DNA of 64,000 bases from Clytia hemisphaerica (Eukaryota > Cnidaria > Hydrozoa > Leptothecata > Clytiidae), in NCBI GenBank assembly GCA_902728285.1, contig CACVBU010000402.1, forward strand, positions 1,776,528 to 1,840,527, in the 5' to 3' direction. Positions within the stretch are counted from its first letter, which is position 1, and every line of letters begins with the position of its first letter. A program made the translations under genes and the position numbers. This document shows positions 1 to 11,471 of the stretch, piece after piece. Below the pieces are notes generated by a model. The model had not been told where the DNA came from, made no database searches, and saw nothing but the letters and a program-made list of their open reading frames with translations.

Positions 1-340
1 TCAACCCTTGCATTCCCCAGTCGTTTAATATGATTATTTCATTTATGAATAATAGTAGAGGCGACTATGTCTTCCCGTGTGCAGCAGCTTGTTGATATTT
101 TCAACTTTTGCCTGTCGAAGGTTGGAGCTTGGGAGTACGCCCAGCCAGCACATTATTAAAGGCAAAATTTAAAAATATCAATTTTGGCTAATACACTTCT
201 TAAAAAGGATTTTCTGACTTTTTCGTAATAATATTTTATGTTCACCACTGGAAGGTATTCTTTCCACAAAAAACTAAAATTTTTGAATTTTAACAAATCT
301 TTATTTTTCGATGACGTCATCGTTTCATGACGTCATTTTG
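1..340. other. Non-coding, no recognised feature
   Basis: AT-rich sequence with no convincing coding potential on either strand. The right end holds two copies of the octamer TGACGTCA (312-319, 328-335), a motif repeated throughout the window. Confidence 0.5.
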
Positions 341-1439
341 CCTTATTTCCTTAATATCTCATGATATATTCATTTTCAGATATAGGTCTTTTTCTTCATC
401 AGTTTTTCATGCTCTTTCGAATGGAACAAAAATTTTAACGTCAAAAAAGTCAAAATAATTGACGTCAAATATTTTTTTTATTTTTTTTTAGATTGATTGA
501 CGTAAATGAATTTATTGACGTCAAATATCATTTTTTAACTTTTTAAGTGTCAATGCCTTAAATTTTTCTACTTGAATTTTTGCAATTTAGATATTTGTTT
601 ATTCCTGAAATATTCCTCAATCCTACGACTGAGCCTTCTCTAATCCTGCTAAGTATCCATCCATCTGGGTTTACAATCGAGCCTTCCCCTTCCTGCGAAC
701 GATCGCCACGTAGGCTTATCAACCAAAGTTTACAATTTAGCTCTGTCTTATTCCGAGTAACCATCACTTTTGGATTACAATTTTAAGTCTTCCCTAGTCC
801 TGATTACTCATCACCCTATGGGTTTAAGACTTAGCCTTCTCCATTCACCACGGGTTTACAATCGGCCTTCTCTTATCCCTAGTACCCATTGCCATTTTAA
901 AAAAAGTGTTTACAATTGGGCCTTTCACTTTCACACGTATACTGAAGTTGAGCCCAGTGCTTTAGCACGTTACAGTTCGAGATATTTCGTGAAAAATAAA
1001 AAGGTTTTGACCATTTTGGCGTTCCATGGAAACTGTCATTTTTCAGACATTTTGAATAAGAACCTAACAAAGTTTTCATTGATTAGAACAGTGACACATT
1101 TTTAGTTGTCGAAGATTTTTTCATTAATATTTCATGGTTTGAGTTATATGTCTTATATGTATCTCTGTCCAAAATCCAACAGTGCCAGACAATTTCAAAA
1201 AGTATAAAAAGAAGCATAACCCAAAAATAAATATTTCCTTGGATTTTTAAATAAAAAACAACAAGAAAATAGAGTCGATGTTGTTGGAATATTTCGACGA
1301 TCTTTATGTCATCATTTTCAACCATATACTAAAAACATTTCAAATGCTACAATTTATTCTAAAAATCAGTACAGCAGGTAATAAAAATCGTAATTAAAAA
1401 AATTAATGAGATTAAATAAAACTATGCACAAGGGAATGA

Positions 1440-1950
1440 AATAATAAAATTGATATGTATATGTAATCACATGATAACGAGTGCAATTCGAATATAATTG
1501 CACGAGTGATTTTTTTGTTATTAATTTTCCGAGTCCGAAAGGACGAGGAAAATTCGAAACAAAAAAATCACGAGTGCAATTTTTGAATTGTACGAGCTAT
1601 TATGTGATTACGAGCTAATCGCACAATGGCTTTCACTACTTTTTCCCAGTTAGGAAAGTAAATTACAGAAATTACACTGAGAGTTTTATATTTTCCTCTT
1701 CTCTTTGTGTCTTTCTTTTATTGTTGTTTATTGATTTTCTTTCTCACAAAATAAATTTCGAATGCAATTAAAACGTTCGATGCAAAAAAAATGTAAAAAA
1801 AAACATTAAAATCAATTTTGTAAACATTGGCGCGGCATTGAAGAGTGTGATTAACCATTAATTGCTCTCTACAGGATGCAATTAACGATTAATTGCTCTC
1901 TTCGAGGGCGTGCCAAATAAGAAAAAATAACCCATCGTGCGATTAAAAAG
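1440..1950. repeat. Foldback repeat, copy 1
   Basis: Contains an internal palindrome around CGAGTCCGAAAGGACGAG and paired motifs ATTGCACGAGTGATTTTTTT and AAAAAAATCACGAGTGCAAT, then two blocks of ATTAACGATTAATTGC-like sequence ending in CCCATCGTGCGATTA. The same sequence, reverse-complemented, makes up 40191-40690, and a shorter copy lies at 13970-14185. No coding sequence; most likely a non-autonomous foldback DNA transposon. Confidence 0.65.
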
Positions 1951-1996
1951 AATAACGGTTTAAAAGAAACAAAGAGAGTAATCAATTGTCAGGGGC

Positions 1997-2797
1997 CTAT
2001 CCAAACAATTGAAGCTCTTTTGAAGCTTTTAAACCGTCATTAATTTTAGGCCGAAATTTCTTAATATAAAATGCCTCTAAAAAAGATAATTGTGACCAAT
2101 TATCATTCATGTCTAAAATTGTACAGTTATTCAATACTGCATTAATCATATGTTCTTTATGGTCGATCCCGTCGGAATTATCAAACAACCGAGTGAGAGC
2201 AAAAAAGTTTGTAACGTCATGGAATTTATCACAAAGTTTTAAGTGTCGATGCATTCGTTGATCTGCCCTTCTCCCATGCTCAAGCATTCGGGTTCTAAAA
2301 CATCTATCCGTTTTACCGATATACTTCTCTCCACAGCCTGGGCAATTAATTTCATAAATAACATTTGCTTTATGCTCACCCAAGACCTTATCCTTAGCCG
2401 GACAAAACATAGATAACTTCGTTGATTGGTAACGAACTATCAATTTTACATCATTTTTTAGGTATCTTTTCAACTTGCGTATAAGAGTTTTGACCAGATT
2501 TTCACCGTCGTTTCCCAGGTAAGGAATTTTCAAAAAGATTTTGGTCGGGTCAGTTTCATCATTATCATTCTTCTCAAACGGTGGGAGATTCAATTTGTCA
2601 ACTTGACGTTTTATTAGGCGACTACTGACATGTGAGGGGTAGCCGTTCCAAGAAAGATATTTTTGGATTATTTTGATTTGGTTTTTGAAAAGTTCTTGAT
2701 TGGAACAAATTTTATGGGCTCGGACAATCAAAGACCTAACCCACGAAATTTTGAAGTTCCAGGGTGTCTGACTGGTGTCTCTTGTATGAAAAGTCAA
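1997..2797 (-). pseudogene. Penelope-like element, C-terminal fragment with GIY-YIG endonuclease
   Basis: A 266-codon open frame. Its last ~120 residues contain a GIY-YIG-type endonuclease core: YEINCPGCGEKYIGKT, followed by an arginine-rich helix (CFRTRMLEH) and a downstream H/E region. The N-terminal part resembles the connector and thumb region that follows the reverse transcriptase in Penelope-like elements. The reverse transcriptase core is absent, so this is a 5'-truncated, non-autonomous copy. The endonuclease would nick target DNA for reverse-transcription-primed insertion. The frame ends in a stop near the left arm boundary of the element. Family assignment is firm; activity is not expected. 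Confidence 0.8.
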
Positions 2798-3210
2798 TTT
2801 TTGCTAAATTGTAAACTTTGGTTGATAAGCCTACGTGGCGATCGTTCGCAGGAAGGGGAAGGCTCGATTGTAAACCCAGATGGATGGATACTTAGCAGGA
2901 TTAGAGAAGGCTCAGTCGTAGGATTGAGGAATATTTCAGGAATAAACAAATATCTAAATTGCAAAAATTCAAGTAGAAAAATTTAAGGCATTGACACTTA
3001 AAAAGTTAAAAAATGATATTTGACGTAAATAAATTCATTTACGTCAATCAATCTAAAAAAAAAATAAAAAAAATATTTGACGTCAATTATTTTGACTTTT
3101 TTGACGTTAAAATTTTTGTTCCATTCGAAAGAGCATGAAAAAAGGATGAAGAAAAAGATCACAACCTATATCTGAAAATTAATATATCATGAGATATTAA
3201 GGAAATAAGG

Positions 3211-4268
3211 CGTTTTTCATGGTCCAATTTTAAGCAAATCAAGGCTCAAATTAGTAAAAACAGATTACTAAATCTAAAATAACTCAGTTTTCAAATTAAT
3301 GAACATAAAAACACGTAGTGTACGACGTTTCGACGGTTGTCTTTAAGTTTTCAAGTATATATAGTTGTTTTCAAGTCTTCTTGACTACAAAATATCAAGC
3401 CGAAAAAGTGAAGAATATTTTTGTTAATTATGTATATTTACGATTTTTTTGGTATTTTTAATTTTTTAATTTATAAATCATTCCGAAACAGAGGGAAATT
3501 TAGCAAAAAGTCAAAGGGAATTTAAATAGTGGTATGTGAAAGAAAAACCTTATCCAAAACTTCCAAATGAAGAGTATATAAAAAAACAAAAAAAAAAGCA
3601 AAAAAAAAACATGCATACACACAACACAAACCCGAAGTCCCAGACTTGTGACTGGCATAGTGACTTTCCACGTGTTTAAGGGCCCACACTCAGTCGCCTT
3701 CAGAAAACATAACGGAACCGACCAGCAGCTTCCAAACAAAAACAGACACTACAACAAAATACAGTACAAAAGGGTAAAAAGACACACTGTAACAACTATC
3801 CCACATACACTACAGGTGAAACAAACATTTGTAACAAACACCATCACAAACACAAATAGAAAAAATCACACAAAAACTGAAAAAATCAAACAGAAAAGAC
3901 TATATGTACATTCCTTTAATTTTATACATACTTGCATATGCTATCTATACATTCCCTTAAATTTATACATACTTGCATATACTATACATTCCCTTAAATT
4001 TATACATACTTACACATATTACACTTTTTTTTTATAAGAACCGGTATATTTTTGCTGAGGCTCGGCTGTTCTTATTTTTTTGGCACTTTGAGCCTTGAAT
4101 TGTTCTTATACTGTTCTTTTATTAGGTAAAAAACAAGTTTTGGCTATTTACTTTACTTTTTAGAAGATTTTAGAAACCAGTGATTCTTTTTGCTATAGAT
4201 CTCTAACTTCAGCCTCTCCACTGTTCTTAAATTGTTCTTATTTTTTGGCATTTTTGAGTGTATATATA
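3211..4268. other. Non-coding with short tandem repeat
   Basis: No gene is seen. At 3318-3370 there is a motif ACGACGTTTCGAC with flanks like those at 56310-56330, typical of the ends of interspersed repeats. At about 3905-4020 a unit of roughly 40 bp (TACATTCCCTTAAATTTATA followed by CATACTTGCATA) is repeated three to four times. Confidence 0.5.
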
Positions 4269-4540
4269 CCGGGTGCACCACAAAAAAGTTTCTCTCTTTA
4301 AAACTAATTTTCTCGAAATCTAAAAATTTTTAAAAAACCGTTCCTTTTTCATTGGAAAGGAGAAAGATAAACTTAAATTTTGATGGGTCATTTATTAAAT
4401 TCGATTCATTAGATCAAAAGTTATGCTCAATTAAATAAAAAAGTTTCTTCTTTCCAATGAAATAGGAATGGTTCTTTCAAAATTTTTAGATTACTAGAAA
4501 ATTAGTTTTAAAGAGAGAAACTTTTTTGTGGCGCACCCGG
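4269..4540. mobile_element. Foldback MITE-like element, ~110-bp arms
   Basis: Begins CCGGGTGCACCACAAAAAAG and ends with its reverse complement (one difference), with arms of about 110 bp that include TCTCTCTTTAAAACTAATTT. No coding capacity. Best read as a non-autonomous terminal-inverted-repeat transposon; the superfamily is not clear because no target duplication stands out. Confidence 0.75.
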
Positions 4541-5040
4541 TTCATTCCCCTAAATTTATAATACTTACAAATACTATATATACATTCCGACCTTAATTTT
4601 AAAATATTATAAATAATATATAAGAAATAGTTATCACGCGGTACAGACTACAATATGGAATATATTTTTCGAGTTCAAAATTATTCGAATGCTCATAAAA
4701 AGATCAAAACATATTTGACAACTTTTTTGTCATATATTTATTTCTGAGAATAAATATTTCGTTAAAAGATACAACAAGCAAGTTCAAAATACGATCTCTT
4801 GCTTACCAGACCCCTTTTTCGAGCGCGGTCTTGTATTTTTACGGTATAGTATGAAATACAGCATTTGTGCATTCGTGCATTCGCGTTTTTAGCCAATCAG
4901 ATTGCTTATACTTTTCATGTTGATAATAACACTATATGATAATTTCAGCGTTCATTGATGTTTTTATTCTTTTGTCCAGTAACTTGTTGTTGTTGAGAAA
5001 AATAAAAATAAAAACATTAAAAAATAAACAGGTGCACCAT

Positions 5041-5535
5041 TCAATTTTTCATCGGCAACTTAGATAAGCTCATTTTGATTCTAATGTAGTAGGAATCTGT
5101 ACTTTTACCATAATAACGCCGTTCGACACCTTGATTGAAAATATATTTGGCCTGGTAAAGATCTCCATCAGGTTTACCAATGTTATCATCAGCACTGGAT
5201 GGATCATATTCCCAAACTTGGCCGTGTACTGTAATATTACCGATCTGGTCAAAATCGCTAAACTCCATGAAAGTGATTGTGCGATTGACAAAATAAGACT
5301 CTCCATTAGTGATATAGAGGTGATTAGCTCTAGCAATATTCCACATATCAACATCTTGGTTGACGCTGAAATCCCCAATTTTAAGATAGATTTGACCGTA
5401 TGGTTCATAGAACCCATTGTCGTTGTTACCTGCATTGTCGTTTGTTGACCAGATCTCCAATTGAAAGAATAATTGGTACGTTTGCAGAAGGATTACTCCT
5501 ATGAACGAAAAATGAATGTGTATACTATACTTCAT
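5041..5535 (-). CDS. Predicted secreted protein, single exon, unknown family
   Basis: The start codon at 5535 is chosen because it is followed directly by a signal-peptide-like stretch (MKYSIHIHFSFIGVILLQ, hydrophobic core then a polar LEIW). The mature part, about 140 residues, is rich in aromatic and Asp/Asn residues and ends in alternating hydrophobic residues (YYIRIKMSL), suggesting a small beta-sandwich domain. It contains VWEYDPSSADDN and GKPDGDLYQAKYIF blocks. The exon at 11472-11801 encodes a diverged relative with matching VWEWDDFGDDN and GSPHGDVFQMKDVL blocks. The acidic clusters could bind calcium, but that is inference. No known family was recognised. An upstream in-frame extension to 5634 exists but would bury the signal peptide. 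Confidence 0.6.
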   Translation of the reverse strand: MKYSIHIHFSFIGVILLQTYQLFFQLEIWSTNDNAGNNDNGFYEPYGQIYLKIGDFSVNQDVDMWNIARANHLYITNGESYFVNRTITFMEFSDFDQIGNITVHGQVWEYDPSSADDNIGKPDGDLYQAKYIFNQGVERRYYGKSTDSYYIRIKMSLSKLPMKN

Positions 5536-5722
5536 ATCCAACGCGAATTGAGAAACTAGAATTTTGTCGTGGATTAAAGTTCGCGAATCAGCCTTTTCAT
5601 CTAGTTTCTTCCATTTTCCTAGGGGTTTTGGCAAAATTTCCTGTGAAAAGGGCCAAAATCCGCAAAAATCATGAAATTATTCCACGCAAAATTTAATCAG
5701 CTTTAGGCAGACGGATAACTGG

Positions 5723-6045
5723 TACTCTTAGGTTCCAAATAAACGGGGGGGGGGGGAGGGGGTTCGAATAACGGGGGGGGGTTGGAACATTTTCTAGATA
5801 TTAATTAACGGGGGGGCCTAATTGCCGGGGGGGGGGGGCTGGAAATTGTACTTCTGAAACCCAAAAATAAGGTAAAAATAGGCTAAAATCAGGCTATTTA
5901 GAGCAAAATAAGGGGCCTTCTCTTTGACAGCTGAAAATGTTCTTAGAGATTAATAAACGGGGGTTCCTAATAAGGTCCGGGGGGGTTGGTAAATTTTCGA
6001 AAAATTAACAAGCGGGGGGGCCCGTTTATTTGGAACCTAAGAGTA
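5723..6045. mobile_element. G-rich MITE with TA target duplication
   Basis: Inverted ends TACTCTTAGGTTCCAAATAA and its exact complement at 6024-6045 enclose several runs of 7-12 G separated by AACGGGGG-type units (for example ATTAACGGGGGGGCCTAATT). If the outermost TA is a target duplication, this resembles Tc1/mariner-type non-autonomous elements. The G-runs are potential quadruplex formers. No coding sequence. Confidence 0.7.
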
Positions 6046-6700
6046 TATCTTTAAAAAGTATGTATTTTTTGAGATAAACAAAATAATGTCTAAACATTTT
6101 AAAAATTTATGGGTGAAGTTTGCGAAGAAGGCGACAACAGTTAAACTGAATAATTTATGAATTTACAGATAGCTCGCATTCAAATTGAGGTCAATTCTGT
6201 TAGATTCCTATTCTTTGCCACGGAAAGTCATGTGACATCTTTTTCAACCAGAATTAATAATTTCGAGGGTAAAACAAACACTTTGATTTAACTCGCTACT
6301 AGTAAATGATTATGTTTACTGAAAACACATAATTAATCTTTAGTAAGTGTTCCGTTGTACCCCAGTTCTGACGTCATGCCGTTGCGAAGAATGACCATTT
6401 TAATAATTATTTTCACAGAATTTTCAAACGAATTGGGTTTAAATTTTTAGAGAACAACAGCACTAATTTTTTTAAGTATGATTCCATTATGTTTTGAGCT
6501 CTAAGGAAATTGCATAAAAACACTCACAAAATGGTGAAAATAAGAACATTTCAAGAAAATTTCTTGGCTTTATAAAACTCAAAAAGTTGAGAACATCTGA
6601 AAGATTCAAAAATTTTGGATGTTCTTATAGAAAAACGTGTAACCATTAAGGCCTTTAGAGTGTAATCTTTAAGGGCGTTAAGGGTTCCTTTAGCACTATA

Positions 6701-7136
6701 CAGGGTGTCCCTAATAAAAGTATCGAGTTTGAACATGCGATTGAGTAAAAAAGTTTGTGTGTGTTATCGCTAAAATATAAGAACGTTCTCCATCATATAG
6801 GCTCATTACAAAAGGTAGTTACAACTTATAAATTAATCAATAGCCCTTTTACAATTCAAATTCCCTCGTGCGTTTTACTTTTTTATTGTTCCATACATTC
6901 CATTTTTATTATTTTCATAGTTTTACATACGATTCTTTACAAACATGTTTTAATTGTTGCGTTTTTCTCATGATCGTAATTTCGTTGCATTTGCAAACAG
7001 GCAGAGTATGTTTTTATTGTTACGTAATGACAAAGAAAAAAGAGGGAGAGCTTAAAATACAATTTTGTGAATACACACTTAAAACTTTCTACTCAATCGC
7101 ATGTTCAAACTCGATACTTTTATTAGGGACACCCTG
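6701..7136. mobile_element. Mariner-like MITE
   Basis: Terminal inverted repeats of about 47 bp start CAGGGTGTCCCTAATAAAAG and end CTTTTATTAGGGACACCCTG. The element is flanked on both sides by TA (6699-6700 and 7137-7138), the duplication produced by Tc1/mariner transposases, and CAGGGTGTCC is a common mariner-type end. The 436-bp interior has no transposase, so it depends on a transposase in trans. Confidence 0.85.
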
Positions 7137-7172
7137 TAGTTGAAGCATTAGAAAATATTTAAGACAATAGAC

Positions 7173-7369
7173 CTTTTCATAAAATTACGTCACGAACATC
7201 ACTTGCCTCGTTTTGAAATTATTGCTATGGTGATTAACTCCCAGCGGATTTTATTAAAACTACTTACTATTTATAAAAAAGTCACTTTAAATGTCTCAAG
7301 GGACATAATCACTAAGGTAATGGTTTTAATACGAGGCAAGTGATGTTCGTGGCGTAATTTATGAAAAAG
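7173..7369. mobile_element. Short foldback MITE
   Basis: About 40-bp inverted repeats: CTTTTCATAAAATTACGTCA on the left and TGGCGTAATTTATGAAAAAG on the right, continuing inward through ACGAACATCACTTGCCTCG. The interior is short and non-coding. Superfamily undetermined. Confidence 0.75.
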
Positions 7370-7417
7370 TTTATTAAGAGATTTAGAGACTGTTCATCTA
7401 ACGTTTCCAGATCATCT

Positions 7418-7503
7418 AAAAAGAACGACAAATAACTATTAAAAAGCGACAAAAAGAACGACAAATTTTTAAAGAACGACAAATTTTTAAAGAACGACAA
7501 ATT
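7418..7503. repeat. Minisatellite, AAAGAACGACAAA units
   Basis: Five to six imperfect copies of a 16-18 bp unit, AAAGAACGACAAATTTTT. Non-coding. Confidence 0.8.
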
Positions 7504-7777
7504 TCATATTTCGCCGTCCACAACCCCGACCGAAAGCACCTCTAGAGATTCATTCCTCTTTGATTGTCACGGGAATTAACTACTTGTGGTCTAAAAGAAC
7601 GACATATTACGCATGCGTATTAGTCTCTATTTGGGTGAGCTGGAAACATTACATGAACTAACTCTTAAGACAATTTACTCCAGTTGCAAACTCCGAATAT
7701 AGAAAGATTAATCGAATCGAAAAAAAATCGTATTTTTAAATTTCTAGTGAGAGTTCACTATCATTTTATTTTCTTAC

Positions 7778-8066
7778 CATTCTCAGCCTCGTGGACCTCC
7801 ACTTCTTTTGTCGAACTTCCACTTTCACCCCCTTGGTTTTCAACAACGCCATTATGACAAAAACATTTGTTGTCATTTGTGTAAAATCCTTCTTTAGTTT
7901 TTCTTTGACATCTCATAACACATTCAGTGATTGATCGTGGTCCTCTGATTTCTTCTGAATCGATCAAGTTTGAGTTTCCAAAGTTTTCAACTTTATAAGA
8001 CTTACTACTACAAACTGCAAGGAAAATTTCCCAAGAAAAGATGGCCACATTGAGTAAAAGATACAT
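7778..8066 (-). CDS. First exon of a secreted PAN/Apple-like protein
   Basis: The start at 8066 is followed by a hydrophobic signal-peptide-like stretch (MYLLLNVAIFSWEIFLAVCSS). The mature part contains GPRSITECVMRCQRKTKEGF followed by YTNDNKCFCHNG: spaced cysteines in an S-x3-C-x3-C ... C-x-C pattern that recalls PAN/Apple domains, which bind protein or carbohydrate ligands outside the cell. The exon is closed at 7778 by a good splice donor (AATG|GTAAGAAA in the minus sense), so the protein continues in an exon not identified here. A very similar exon lies on the plus strand at 13538. The domain label is tentative because only one exon is visible. Confidence 0.6.
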
Positions 8067-8405
8067 CTTGAATTCCAAAAATTCAATGATAGGCATCGGT
8101 TGATTTCAATAGTTCTAACTTTTATTCTCCAGATTTCCTCCTTTGAATGCAAATTCGATTGGCATACCGGATAAGTGGGATGGGGGAACCTGGGAACCTA
8201 AAGTGGGAACCTAAATGAACACCTGAAAAGTGGGATGGGGGAACCTAAGTGGGAACCTAAATGAACACCTGAAAAGTGGGATGGGGGAACCTAAGTGGGA
8301 ACCTAAATGAACACCGGAAAAGTGGGATGGGGGAACCTAAGTGGGAACCTAAATGAACACCGGAAAAGTGGGATGGGGGAACCTAAGTGGGAACCTAATT
8401 TTTTA

Positions 8406-10230
8406 TTTTTTTTATTTTTTTTTTTTATTTTTTTTTTTATAGCAATATATTTCGCACGTCTATTGACCTCCTGTGAAACAGAACTTTTGATTTTACATTT
8501 TATAAAGTTTTTTCTCCCTTTCTTTTATCAAACGCTCTTTGAAGACTTGTAAGGATGGTGCTTCAACAATATCTTCTTCTAGATCATTCCAAGGTTTCAC
8601 ACTTCTGTAAAAAAGAGAGTTGCTTTGGTAGCCTCTCATACCGTCATTAGCAAAGTTCCGGCTAGTTCGAAACACGGGTCACGGGTCACGGGTCCGGGTT
8701 ACGGGGCACGGATCACGGGGCACGGGCTGACGGGGCAGCTCAGATCAAAGTAATTCAAACAGAAAATGTTTTAAAAACACTAAAAATTATCGAAAAAATC
8801 AATTTTAAGGTATTTTATACACGTGTGACTATTTAAAACGCTAAAACCTAACCACGTGCTTTCCACGTGCTTTCGAAGTTTGCGTCGTGTATAATGCAGA
8901 CTAGAAAACACCGCAACATATTACATACATATAATAAGCTTATATTATCAATAATACACTTTTAGTGTTATTAAATGTTATATGTTATACTTAAGTAATA
9001 TACATATTACAATTCCCATCGCCTGAAAAGCGAGCTTTCTCAAGAAAATGATAATACGGCTATTGTTAAATCATATCTTATTATATCCCCTCCATCACCT
9101 TGAGTATGAATATAATTTTAATGGATAATAACGTAGAAATGATGGTATTTTATAAATGTGTCAATATTTTCCTCCTACCATTATGAATTTTTAATAAAAA
9201 TGACGTAATTATACTCATATCTCTAAAACCACTATCTTGCAGCATTTAATCGTTTTAAAACATGTCAATCTATATCCAGTCACATGATTAGCATCCTATT
9301 GAGTATGAAAAAACATTTTGCTGTAAATTGGTTCAGAGGCCTTATATTTCATGATTTTGACAATATTTTTGTCATTCAATATTATTTTGTCAAAATTTGT
9401 GGGTGACATATTATTTAAAAAAATTTTATGATAATACTATTCGTATATAATTGTTTCAGACATACTATACTAGTAGTTTTAGTACTATTATATGTGTTAT
9501 GTAGTACGTGTTATGAATTATACATCATGATATCGTTATATTTTTTCCTGTCTGTAAATTGTATGCTCCGTGCCCCGTGACCCGTGACCCGTACCCCGTG
9601 CCCCGTAACCCGTGACCCGTGACCCGTGTTTCGAACTAGCCGGCAAAGTTCCTTTGAAGCTCGTAATCATGCTGACGTCGTGGTCGTGTTCGAGGAGTAA
9701 ATTTCTCTGATCTTATAGACTCGTCATAAATGTGGAGGTTCTTGAAAACTTCCACCATATCACCAACTTGCCGCCTGGTCTTTAGGCTAGGTAGATTGAT
9801 GATTGTCGTAGCCGATCTTCGTATGAGTAGTTTCTATAGCAACTAACTAGCCTTGTAGCTCTTCGTTGGACGCCCTCGATTACATTGATATGTTTGATTA
9901 GCCTTGGAGACCATACTACATGTTCATATTCCAAATGGGGTCTGACAAATGCAATGAAAAGCGTGCGAAACATATCTGGTGAGAGAAATTCGAAGCTCCT
10001 GCTAATCAAGCCAACGATAGAGTTAGCTTTCTTGATTTTACTGAATATATGGGCTTCAAAGGTCAGGTCACTATCGATTATCACTCCTAGATCTTTTTCT
10101 TGGTCAACATGTTCTAGAACAGATCCTGATAGGGATGGACATTATTTGATGTTCCAAAATTTACCCAGTGTTAAAACATGACACTTGTTCGGATGAAATT
10201 CTAAAAGCCGGACTGGCTTTGACCAAATTT
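8406..10230 (-). pseudogene. CR1/jockey-like LINE 3' fragment, interrupted
   Basis: Minus-strand fragment of a non-LTR reverse transcriptase C-terminus. The part at 10084-9782 contains EKDLGVIIDSDLTFEAH-type sequence (partly upstream of the longest frame), then FVRPHLEYEHVVWSP and a VQRRATRLV block, all hallmarks of this LINE group. The protein resumes after a 984-bp insertion at 8659-9642 with NFANDGMRGYQSNSLFYRSV and W-N-D-L. A T-rich tract at 8400-8442 is the remnant of the poly(A) tail. The reverse transcriptase core and endonuclease are missing, so the copy is 5'-truncated and dead. Confidence 0.85.
8659..9642. mobile_element. 984-bp inverted-repeat element nested in the LINE
   Basis: Ends read CGGCTAGTTCGAAACACGGG on both sides, with 34 bp identical and then further copies of CACGGGT, CACGGGG and TACGGGG in subterminal arrays. 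It is flanked by a perfect 9-bp duplication GCAAAGTTC (8650-8658 and 9643-9651). Removing it and one duplication restores the LINE reading frame, which proves it inserted into the LINE. The AT-rich interior has no transposase. Mutator-like is the most likely class on duplication length; an unusual feature is the dense subterminal repeat, which may be the transposase binding array. Confidence 0.88.
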
Positions 10231-11471
10231 TAAACCCTTAGAGTGCACTTATTCTCATTTTTGCTCATTTCCACCCTTACAGTGTACTTTGGGAAGCTTG
10301 GAAAAAAGGGCCGCACGTACGGTAGGTCGTTTACCTTGAGTGCCCCCCCCCGCCGTGGATCTATGCTTATGTGTATTGAAACGTGGCAAGCCGTGCAATA
10401 TGTTCTATTTTACTATCAAACATTTTTAATTAATGAAGTGTATTCACACGCTGTACTGTTTGGTTGGTACAGAAAGAAAAACGAGCTAGAATCCGTTAAA
10501 TGCTAAGCGACCCCAGACCTGACCCGAAAATTGGATCTGCTAATAAAAAACAATGTGTATTGCATCAAGAGTGAACAAAAACTAGATCATAAATAATGTT
10601 TTACTAGATTCTGTATTCAAGCAAATTATAGATCCGTGCAAAAGAAAGAAGAGGCTCTAAGTTATCCATCGAGCTATGAACGAACTTCTATTTCCTTCTA
10701 GATTTGAAGATATGACGGTTTAAAGTTTAAAGTCAATTAAGTCAATTTACTAAAAAGAACCTTTCAAAAAGATGCACTATAAAACTGCTGATAAATAAAC
10801 ATTTTTGAGCTAATTGAATAAATAAATTCCCTTTGTTTTATTTTCAACATTATTGTTTGCGAACCGTAATTTTTAGTTTTTAAAGAAAAATATTCCAATT
10901 CTATTAATAATTAAACAACTTAGGTTCCCACTTAGGTTCCCCCATCCCACTTTTCCGGTGTTCATTTAGGTTCCCACTTAGGTTCCCCCATCCCACTTTT
11001 CCGGTGTTCATTTAGGTTCCCACTTAGGTTCCCCCATCCCACTTTTCCGGTGTTCATTTAGGTTCCCACTTAGGTTCCCCCATCCCACTTTTCCGGTGTT
11101 CATTTAGGTTCCCACTTTAGGTTCCCAGGTTCCCCCATCCCACTTATCCGGTATGCCAATTCGATTAACACCTTTCACATTTCTTTTCGTATTTTCTATT
11201 GATGTTTCTTGACATTGTTCATTCGGTTTTAATCAATTCACTTGAAATAAACCGCTGTAAATAACTGGATAGAACGGTATTCAATTGAATTATTTTTAAT
11301 TCAAAAGTGTTTTTTTTATACACTTATGATTTGAACTTTTTAAGATTTTTCAAAAATTCTCTGCTCTGAAAACCTTAATTTCGTAAGTACGATTATTAAA
11401 AAGCAAATTATCAAGTTTGCTAAAAAAAGGATACTACTACTAAGGATAACACTGCAATAGGTTCTTTGCAG

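Larger units (their letters stand above)
341..3210 (-). mobile_element. Decayed Penelope-like element between 400-bp inverted arms
   Basis: The stretch 341-741 is repeated as a near-perfect reverse complement at 2813-3210. Between the arms lies the C-terminal part of a Penelope-like protein (1997-2797, minus strand) and, at about 1440-1950, a copy of a separate foldback repeat that recurs at 13.97 and 40.19 kb. Penelope-like elements are known for inverted terminal arrangements, so the arms may be part of the element; they could equally be two independent repeats that now bracket it. No target duplication was found. Confidence 0.6.
8161..11157. mobile_element. 2997-bp inverted-repeat element with 9-bp target duplication
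   Basis: Both ends read GGCATACCGGATAAGTGGGA inward. The element is flanked by a perfect 9-bp direct repeat AATTCGATT (8152-8160 and 11158-11166). Each arm is about 240 bp and is itself a tandem array of a 46-bp unit (AAGTGGGATGGGGGAACCTA plus 26 bp), about five units per arm in opposite orientation. A 9-bp duplication with long inverted ends is typical of Mutator-like elements, but no transposase is present. The interior is filled by a LINE fragment. Insertion split a stretch just upstream of the exon at 7778-8066. Confidence 0.88.

Noticed and set aside
558..2986. Two frames encoding the same 60-residue peptide at 558-767 (minus) and 2663-2986 (plus)
   Set aside because: They are the two arms of one inverted repeat read in opposite directions; there is no other evidence of coding.
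3648..4037. 129-codon plus-strand frame
   Set aside because: Low-complexity Thr/Asn/Ile composition over a tandem repeat; no signal of coding.
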